Positions 57,044 to 64,000 of a stretch of 64,000 nt of DNA are shown here, piece after piece (the stretch's first letter is position 1; every line of letters begins with the position of its first letter). Below the pieces are notes generated by a model. It had not been told where the DNA came from. It saw only the letters and a program-made list of their open reading frames with translations, and made no database searches. Both the position numbers and the translations under genes were made by a program. The stretch covers positions 538,302,879 through 538,366,878 of the forward strand of contig OY856413.1 of assembly GCA_963693085.1 (NCBI GenBank), given 5' to 3'. This stretch comes from Alisma plantago-aquatica. Its lineage: Eukaryota > Streptophyta > Magnoliopsida > Alismatales > Alismataceae.

Positions 57044-59094
57044 CGAAGACCATAGGGTGTTCCTCCCCTACCGCCGATTTAACCCACAGAAGTCCTGAGC
57101 CCCGAGACCTACTCAGTCTTCAGTTCTGACAAAGAAGGCCTTGCCCAGAAGCTCGACGCCACCTCAGACAAATTGTCTACCAGGTGAGCATCCATGACCC
57201 CCCATTATGCTTTTCACAACCTTGGTTTTCCCCAGATCCTCCCCAATCGCTACACCCTATAGATCAACCCCTGTTGCTCACTAACATTTAACTTCTTGGT
57301 GCCTCCCCAGTTTCGGACCACCACTGAGCATGTTTTTTGTGTGTTTGGGTGTCGTCGTGGGACTTGAAGGCACTCAGATTGCTTTGTTTTGTGCTTTTCC
57401 TTCCTCGCCTTCTCCTTCTCTGTTGGAAGCCAAGGTGGCATTATGGAATTGGTTTTCCAGTGTGCGCCAGTGACCCAGAGCTGACTCGGCGGCTTCGTCA
57501 GAGAGTGGACAATGTGTTGGCAATCATTGTATCATGAGAAATGTTGAGAAGATCAGGCCTTGACCATGGTTTCATGCTCCTGGGGAGCAGCTCGTCGAGC
57601 GCCATGCCTGGCCAGGAACAAACTAGGCCAACGAATGACCATGGTGCCCCTGGCCATTGTATCAGAAAATTGATATCGCATGGGCCTTTTTGCCCTTTGA
57701 CCCCTGTTTTGATTAATTGACTATGAGAGTTATTTTATGACCTAATGATGAGTATGCCCTGCGGTTTTAATCATATCTAACTCACACCTAAGGCTTTCTG
57801 GTAATTCAAGTTTTATTTACATCGGATTAAACACTTATTCAAATCGATGTCACACTAAGGTTTCTTGATTTCTGATTGGTCTAGAGTGCAAAATTCACAT
57901 AAAATATTCATTGGAAATCTCTTTTGATTTTCTATCAATATAGGTCATTTCCAAACACTGTTTTACACATCCAAATCTTTCAATAATCCCATGAACGAAA
58001 TTAGTGTTTTATGATTATGAACTTAAACACATACTATGATTTTAATCAAATTATAGGTGATTATAGGCTCGATCAAGTGAAGGGACTTGACTTTAAGGTG
58101 ACCTACTCTAGGTAAGCGAGCCATGCATATTTGGCACAAATACTTTGGTTTATTGGTTGTTATTTATGATTATGCACATTATGTGATTTCATGAATTATG
58201 AATGTCTATCAAGAATGCATCATGTATAATTATCATTGATTGTTTGCTTGTTTAATTATACTCTATGCTATGAACCTAATTATGATTATGATTATGAAAT
58301 TAAGGTTAAGGACTCATGTTCAAGAAGGGAAAACCCTGTTATGGTTTATGAGGGAGAAATCCCATTATGATTCAAGGGGAGAAATCCCATCATGTTAAAG
58401 TTCAATGATCATGTTAATGTTTAAGATAATGTTAATGCCATGTTAATGATCAAGTTAAATGTAATTGAATTAGTTTTTATATGCTCCCAAATCATGGACC
58501 TCAAGGGGTCATCAAGGGCTTTCCTAACATCAAGGGCTTTCCTAGAAATCATGTGCTCCTTAGTGGGCATCACAGAGGGATGCATATACTTACTGTTCAA
58601 TTCAGCATGCAATTTATGAATCATGAATGCTTAAGAAAAATCCATGTTAAAGTTTATGTTAAGTTATGTCAAGTCAATTTTTATCATGTCAAGTTATATT
58701 TACTTTTATGTCATATAAAGTGCCAAATACCGCTTACTGATGTGATGTTTGTTTTGCATGGCTGGGGACGAGATGTCCGCAGGATTTGGAGCAAGTGAAG
58801 GACAAAAAGAGAAATCAAGACTAGGAGATATTCAGGCTTTACCTGGTGGGGTGCCTTTTACCTAGACGATCTAGAGATCCAGATGTCATGTATATCATGT
58901 TTAGTTATGTCAACAAGTAACTTAGATCCCATAGATGTTTATGATGTAGTTTTCTTTTTACCAAGAACTATGTATGAATCATTTATATCAATGCAAAGTG
59001 TTCCATTTACTTTAATTTCATGATTAGCATTTTGTGGCACCCCCATTGAGTAAGGATGCTTCTGCTCATGTTATATGAAATTTGGGGTGTTACA
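57044..59094 (+). other. Right part of split gypsy-type LTR
   Basis: Continuation of 22953-23507. A GC-rich block at 57050-57680 contrasts with AT-rich sequence after it. The open stretches of 61-105 aa have no domain. It ends at GGGGTGTTACA. Confidence 0.75.
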
Positions 59095-59215
59095 CCTAGA
59101 CTCCGTAGTAGGAACCTAGCCCAAAAAATAGCTCTAGTGCCCCCTTTTCTCCTTGTGGATTGACCCTATACTTTCCGCCTTACCTATACTACGACACAAC
59201 CCCATGCACTTACGG

Positions 59216-59502
59216 GTTAGCATTTTAGTAGAAGTAGGTTGTTTGTGTAGGTCCTTATAAAATTTAAAAGTTAATCCACCGTGTGTGTCTATTCACGGGA
59301 TTGCATCTATTCAAACTTCAATTGAGTAGTGTGTAACACCATTAACAGAAACACACCAAGCTTTCTGAAAACTTGGTGTGATCTTCTCAAGGCCACACAC
59401 TAGCCAACTAAAGGTGGCTAGATGCAACCCTAAGGGAAAACACACAGATCTCTCAAAATTTGTATATGGACCTAGTCCAACGCATAGGCTCAACTAATCA
59501 CA
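59216..59502. other. Spacer between the two inverted arms, with stem-loops
   Basis: Lies between left arm (59095-59215, minus) and right arm (from about 59503, plus). It contains TGTAACACCATT at 59332, a hairpin with ACACCAAG/CTTGGTGT arms (59353-59379) and a second with CTAGCCA/TGGCTAG arms (59400-59421). A 60-aa minus-strand frame (59311-59493) covers these. I do not claim it is a gene. Confidence 0.5.
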
Positions 59503-61247
59503 TGTTCCCGCAAGCGCACAGGGTCGTGTTGTAGTATAGGCTAGTGGTAAGATTACGGTCGGTCCTCAGGGATAGAGGAGGCACTAGAGCTAGGTTAATG
59601 TTAGCTATGTTCCTAAAGTAAAGTCTAGGGTTTGAGGGTTTAAAAGTTGGTTTTGGTTGATTATGCTATGATCACAAGCAAGAACAAGCAAGAAAGAAAC
59701 TAGATTAAAAAAGACCCTAGATTACCCTAAGCAAGTTAAGACTAGAAAACAAGGCAAGACAAGCAACAAAGCTTAGAGAAAAGAGTTACACTACACTAGT
59801 AAGGCAATTAATCAACTAAGAAGCAAGCTAAGCAATAAGACAAGCAAGAGCCTAAGTTATCACTAGTTGGATAAATTAACACAAGTAAGCTCAAAGGAGC
59901 CCTAACTACTTGAGCAAGAACTAACTATCAAGAACTAAGAACTTAGCTAAGAATTAACGAAGGCAATTGACTAAGCTAGCATTAACAAGATAAGAAGGCA
60001 AAGGTGGGTTTTAAGTAGTATGATGGATAAGTGGGCTATTTGGAAATGAAATTTGATATTAGTTGGAGGAAGGTCAACATAGCATGCAAAATTCATATTT
60101 CAATCTAGATTACCAAACCAAACAACAAGGCAAGTGCTATTAGAATATACCCTATACTACTAGTTGGAGAACTAGGTCTAGGTGTAATTATAATAGGACT
60201 TGGCAAGTCTAGGTTGCTAGGGTAAGTGGTATTAGGGCAATTGAGAGCCTAGGGTAGGAATGGGAGTAGAGATGAGGGTGTTTCACCTCATGTTACTTGC
60301 CATCTAGCCTTTAGGAAACTCTAGGCAATTGCACTAATCACACTTACACTAGCTACTTAAATCTCACACTTACTTGTAGAAGAAGGGATATGTATGTAGG
60401 AACAAAGAGGTCTAGCTAGGGATCCACTAATTGGAGCTAGGAGTCATTCCTAAGATTGCCACACACATTCCATTTTCCCCTAAAAGCTAAGTGTCATCAA
60501 GCATCACAAAATAAGCAATCTATGTTTAAAAACACAAACCACATGCAAGATAATGGGAAATGAGATAGAAGTAAGAGGCAATCATACCAGAATGAAACTA
60601 TGTTCAATACAAACTATTTTCCCCCAACATGGTATCAAATTCACATTTTAACCCCAAACAACCCACCACTAGGGGCTTAGCTAGACATGCTCAAACAAAA
60701 GAGAAAAGAAATCAGAAGAAAGGGATAGGAATCCATGGAGCTTGAAGTATCTTCTTCTTCACCTCCTAGATGTTGTAGAATGACCTCCCTCCTCCAAGGT
60801 AGGTGAAGGCATGGAAATGAAGGGCATTATGGAAGAAAACTGAGAAAATTAGGTTCCTATGGTGAAAATGAGGTGAAAATGATGGGTGGATGGCTTGAAT
60901 GCAAGGAAGGAGGCAATGAATTCTCTAGAGTAGGTAGGGGGAGTAATGGCATTTAACCTAGTGATGTGGATGCCACCCATGTATATATAGGTGGTGGTGG
61001 AAGCACTAGGGTAAGTAGGGGTATAGATGGAAAAATAGTGCAGAAAAAGCTGGGGTCTATGTGATAGCAGGTAATAACCTCTCACTTTGTGATGCTATTT
61101 TATTAGTTTTCCCTTATTTTCCATACTCTTTCTTAAATAAATTAGAAAGAATCATTAAATCTTTACCTTATTGCTGACACATCAATAGATTAACTTTTCT
61201 CTTCTTTATCCTTGCAGAAAAACACAAAAAAATTACAAAAAAACCCC

Positions 61248-61345
61248 AAATGGTCCCAAGACCGTTTAAGGCCAAACGGTCCCAAGATCGTTTAAGGCTA
61301 AACGGTCTCAAGACCGCATGAACTTTAAACGGTCCCGAGACCGCA
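61248..61345 (+). repeat. AAACGGTC palindrome cluster in Athila-like LTR
   Basis: Four copies such as AAACGGTCTCAAGACCGCAT and AAATGGTCCCAAGACCGTTT, the same motif as in the LARD-like LTRs, immediately before the 17-bp minisatellite. Confidence 0.85.
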
Positions 61346-61346
61346 T

Positions 61347-61806
61347 ATGCTCAAACGAGTCCAGCGCCCAAACGAGTTCGGTGCCCAAACGAGTTCGGCG
61401 CCCAAATGAGTTCGGCGCCCAAACGAGTTCGGCGCCCAAACGGGTCCAGTGCCCAAACGAGTTCAGCGCCCAAATGGGTCCAGCACCCAAACGAGTTCGG
61501 CGCCCAAACGGGTCCCGCGCCCAAACGAGTTCCGCGCCCAAACGGGTCCAGCGCCCAAACGAGTTCGGCACCCAAACGGGTCCAGCGCCTAAACGAGTTT
61601 GGTGCCCAAACGAGTTCAGCGCCAAAACGTGTTCAGCAACCAAACAGGGTCCAACTCCCAAACGGGTCCAGCACCCAAACGAGTTCGGCGCCCAAACGGG
61701 TCCACCGCTCAAATGAGTTCAGCGCCCAAACGGGTTCAGCGCCCAAACGGGTTCAGGAACCAAACGGGTTCAGCGGCCAAACGTGTTCAGCGCCCAAATG
61801 GGTTCA
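61347..61806 (+). repeat. 17-bp minisatellite upstream of LTR TATA box
   Basis: About 27 copies of GCCCAAACGAGTTCGGC. Many alternate with GCCCAAACGGGTCCAGC, giving a 34-bp dimer. Because 17 is not a multiple of three and no stop arises, several frames on both strands stay open for 100-140 codons. These frames are a by-product, not genes. Confidence 0.93.
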
Positions 61807-61831
61807 AGACCGTTTGGGCTCCACTTAAGCC

Positions 61832-61839
61832 TATAAATA
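61832..61839 (+). promoter_or_regulatory. Athila-like LTR TATA box
   Basis: TATAAATA, 26 bp after the minisatellite and followed by a leader-like sequence. Confidence 0.7.
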
Positions 61840-62162
61840 AGACCCAAAGGGGTCCTCAAGTGGAGAGAACTCTCAGACGCCCAAAGGCTGCCCCTCCAGT
61901 TCCAGAGCACTCCCATCTTTCATCCATCGCCCCAAGGCTGCCAGTTTGAGATCCACGTTCCATCTTCAAGCTACCTTCTCTCTCAACAACAAAGAAGGTG
62001 GGAAGAGAAGATCCATCATCAAAGCATCCACGAAGTGCGAAGATCGTTTCTCTCTTCACCAAGAGTTCATCCTTCCCTCCTCTGTGGAGATGACGTTCTT
62101 TCTCTCTCTTCTCGCCTCCTTCTTTGTCCTTGATATGAGCGAGTAGTCTCATTTACTAGGGT

Positions 62163-62179
62163 GCGGGGAGTAGCCCCGC
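62163..62179 (+). other. GC hairpin in LTR R/U5
   Basis: GCGGGG-AGTAG-CCCCGC, a perfect 6-bp stem shortly after GAGCGAGTAG. It could be part of the 3'-end formation signal. Confidence 0.6.
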
Positions 62180-63041
62180 TACCCATGTTTTCATTTCAAG
62201 CAATGTAATTCAACTGTTTGCAATAGAGATACTCTCCTTTTCAGTTCAACATCAATCGTTAAATGAATGCTTGTTGCTTGATCATCAACTTGTATTACCT
62301 ATTGTCTTTCGGTATGAATTGTCTACGTTTGTACCCTTAGATCTGAATATCGATTGAAAGTTGGTTCTGGATGTATGTAGTCACCATACGTCTGTTTCGG
62401 TATCTAGGAGTGCTTTCATGAGTGGAGTAAACTCACTCCCATCGTTGCACTTTCATACTATGAAATGGAATCAGTTGACGTATGAAAGTGCAACCTTGGC
62501 AAGGTCGAGAAACACACTTCATGAAAAAGTAATGCAAAGCAAGTGACCATTCATTACGGGATGGCTGGCGTTACAATACTCCACATTTCTCGTAGTTAGT
62601 TATCCGAAAAGAAACTAAGTCTACAAGATACTAACTGATTAGAATCTCTTTGCAGGTTGTTTTATTATGTTGCATGTTTTGATCCATGTGTAGTGGCGTG
62701 AAACCCGATAACATCCTAGTGGTTTTTAATCATTGTTTACAACCCTAATTTCTACTTTCTTGCTTTTACTTTCCTCGCACTTAGTTTAAACAACCAAATC
62801 AAACTTTCAATCTAAATATCAACCGTTAAGTAATTAGGTACGACTAAAACGTTTTCCATCTTGATTAATTCTAATCAAGACCGTTGTCCCGAGGATTCGA
62901 CCCTAAAACTATACTACGATAAGACTTCCGCGTGTCTTAGCACACGTAGGTGGAGATCTTACCATATTACAAGCAAGGCTAAACCTAGAGATTCATCATC
63001 TCTAGGATTTTTAGTGGCGTTGCAAAACTCCATCAAAAAAT

Positions 63042-63059
63042 TGGCGCCGTTGCCGGGGA
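63042..63059 (+). other. Primer binding site, tRNA-Asp
   Basis: TGGCGCCGTTGCCGGGGA matches the 3' end of plant tRNA-Asp, the primer used by Athila/Tat elements. Confidence 0.95.
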
Positions 63060-63204
63060 CAACGGCACGTTTTAGTTTTTACTTAACAACTTCTTGGTTG
63101 ATTAGGATTTTACACTTTTCCTTGATAACTACTCCAAATTTTCTTGACCTCTTTGCTTCCTTTCATCATCTAACCGAGTGAATTTCTTCCTACTCAGGTA
63201 GAAA

Positions 63205-64000
63205 ATGTGTATGCAAACCCCGCATCACATCGGATTCTCCCCTGAACCAGAGTACGACTCTTAGGTAGAAAGAAGTTTCCACCGAAGGATTAGACTTAAC
63301 CGCCAAAGAGCCAGACAGATGGCTGAAGAGCAACGCCTCGTTGCAGGAAGAGTTAACGCCGCCATAGCTGCACAACGAGCACAACTTATCGCTGACACTC
63401 GTGCTCAAGTGCAGGCCGAGATTCGAGCTAAGGAACAAGCCCGCATCCAAGCCAAGAATGCCGCTTCTCAATTAGCATTAAGAAACAAGCAACTTCGGGA
63501 CTACGCAGTCCCAAAGAATTATGAAGATGATCACCCAGTCCGACCACCGATTATTAACATACCAAACTTTGAAATCCGGACGCAATGGATCCAGATCATG
63601 CAAGGCATCTCTTTCTCTGGAGGATCTGGAGACGATTGCATGGATCATCTTAAGAGATTCAAGTCACTATGCTGACTTGTACCTCAAGCAGGAGTTGCCT
63701 TGGAAGCAATAATGTTACACCTCTTCCACTTCACCTTATCTGGAAGAGCGCTAAGTTGGTACAATGCTTTAGATAGGAACCCTATCATCACTACTTGGAC
63801 TCCCTTAAAAGAAAAGTTTCTTGAGAAATTCTTTCCACCTTCACTAACCTATGAGATTAGGGGGCAGATCAACCATTTTGCCCAACTACCCGGAGAAACA
63901 CTTACAGAAGCTTGGGAAAGATTCAAGGAACTCCTGAGAAAGTGCCCTCACCATGGCATATCCCAAAATCAACTGATTGAAACATTCTATAGAGGAGTAA
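63205..64000 (+). pseudogene. Athila-like gag, two in-frame stops, runs off window
   Basis: From ATG 63205 one frame stays readable to the window end. It has an Ala/Gln-rich coiled-coil-like stretch (VNAAIAAQRAQLIAD ... AEIRAKEQ), then RDYAVPKNYEDD, NIPNFEIR and the retrotransposon Gag domain (LSGRALSWYNAL, FLEKFFPPS, ETLTEAWERFKELLRKCPHHG). These are hallmarks of Athila-group gag. Stops: TAG at 63262-63264 and TGA at 63673-63675, both without frameshift. The element is thus recently broken compared with the gypsy element at the left edge. Pol lies beyond the window. Confidence 0.88.

Larger units (their letters stand above)
22953..59094 (+). mobile_element. Gypsy-type LTR (apparent solo LTR), split by nested insertions
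   Basis: The two parts, 22953-23507 and 57044-59094 (about 2.6 kb together), are separated by the copia insertion. It begins TGTCACATCCCAATTTT and ends AATTTGGGGTGTTACA, a clear pair of inverted LTR ends. CCTAG precedes it (22948-22952) and follows it (59095-59099), a perfect 5-bp target duplication. There is no internal domain or primer site beside it, so it looks like a solo LTR left by recombination. The right part contains a GC-rich block (57050-57680), probably the transcribed R/U5 region. Confidence 0.82.
59503..63035 (+). repeat. Athila-like 5' LTR (start uncertain)
   Basis: The right end is set by the tRNA-Asp primer site at 63042. Upstream lie a TATA box (61832-61839), a CT-rich leader, the GAGCGAGTAG-type segment and a GC hairpin typical of plant Athila/Tat LTRs. 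The left end is not proven because the second LTR is outside the window. 59503 (TGTTCCCGCAAGCGCAC) is chosen because the inverted arm similarity starts there. The U3 part (60200-61240) has no supported ORF. Confidence 0.6.

Noticed and set aside
61308..61828. Overlapping open frames of 74-140 aa on both strands with repeated PKRV/RPNEF peptides
   Set aside because: They are translations of a 17-bp minisatellite that lacks stops; not a protein family.

Overview
The window is plant nuclear DNA, almost entirely transposable elements plus one intact host gene. The retrotransposon primer sites match plant initiator-tRNA-Met and tRNA-Asp. There is a Helitron with a plant-type GC-rich 3' hairpin, and a spliced fatty alcohol oxidase (FAO) gene of plant type. 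The FAO exons are GC-rich in an AT-rich background, which hints at a monocot, but I cannot name the species.

Layout. 1-8083: an old Ty3/gypsy chromovirus-like element (Tekay/Del type) with a truncated 5' LTR, a broken gag-pol and a complete 2.45 kb 3' LTR. 8150-9597: a decayed Ty1/copia remnant whose pol lacks reverse transcriptase. 9600-14269: AT-rich DNA and purine-rich low-complexity DNA with no gene I can support. 14270-19440: a 5.2 kb non-autonomous Helitron with no helicase ORF. It ends 65 bp before the start codon of the FAO gene (19506-22182, three exons, 833 aa), the only intact cellular gene seen.

22183-59500 is a nest of insertions. The base is a fragment related, in inverted orientation, to the Athila-like LTR further right. 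Into it went a gypsy-type LTR (22953-59094, target duplication CCTAG). Into that LTR went a Ty1/copia element (23508-57043). The copia element then received two large non-coding LTR retrotransposons. NEST-A (24392-36784, duplication GAGAC) sits in the copia 5' LTR and NEST-B (38697-51104, duplication TATCT) in its internal region. Both have LTRs longer than 5 kb and coding-poor internal regions of only 1.6-2.0 kb, the architecture of LARDs (large retrotransposon derivatives). The LTRs of NEST-B are nearly identical, so it is recent. 59503-64000: 5' LTR and gag of an Athila-like Ty3/gypsy element with a tRNA-Asp primer site, running off the right edge.

The most striking signal not explained by coding content is that LTRs of four different families each carry arrays of short, CpG-containing, mostly palindromic motifs. 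The two LARD-like elements also carry arrays of the plant telo-box AAACCCTAA. One palindrome, AAACGGTC...GACCGTTT, is shared between the LARD-like LTRs and the Athila-like LTR. The other main observation is that the Helitron appears to have separated the FAO gene from its original TATA box. All homology statements come from reading the sequence and recalled family motifs; no searches were run.
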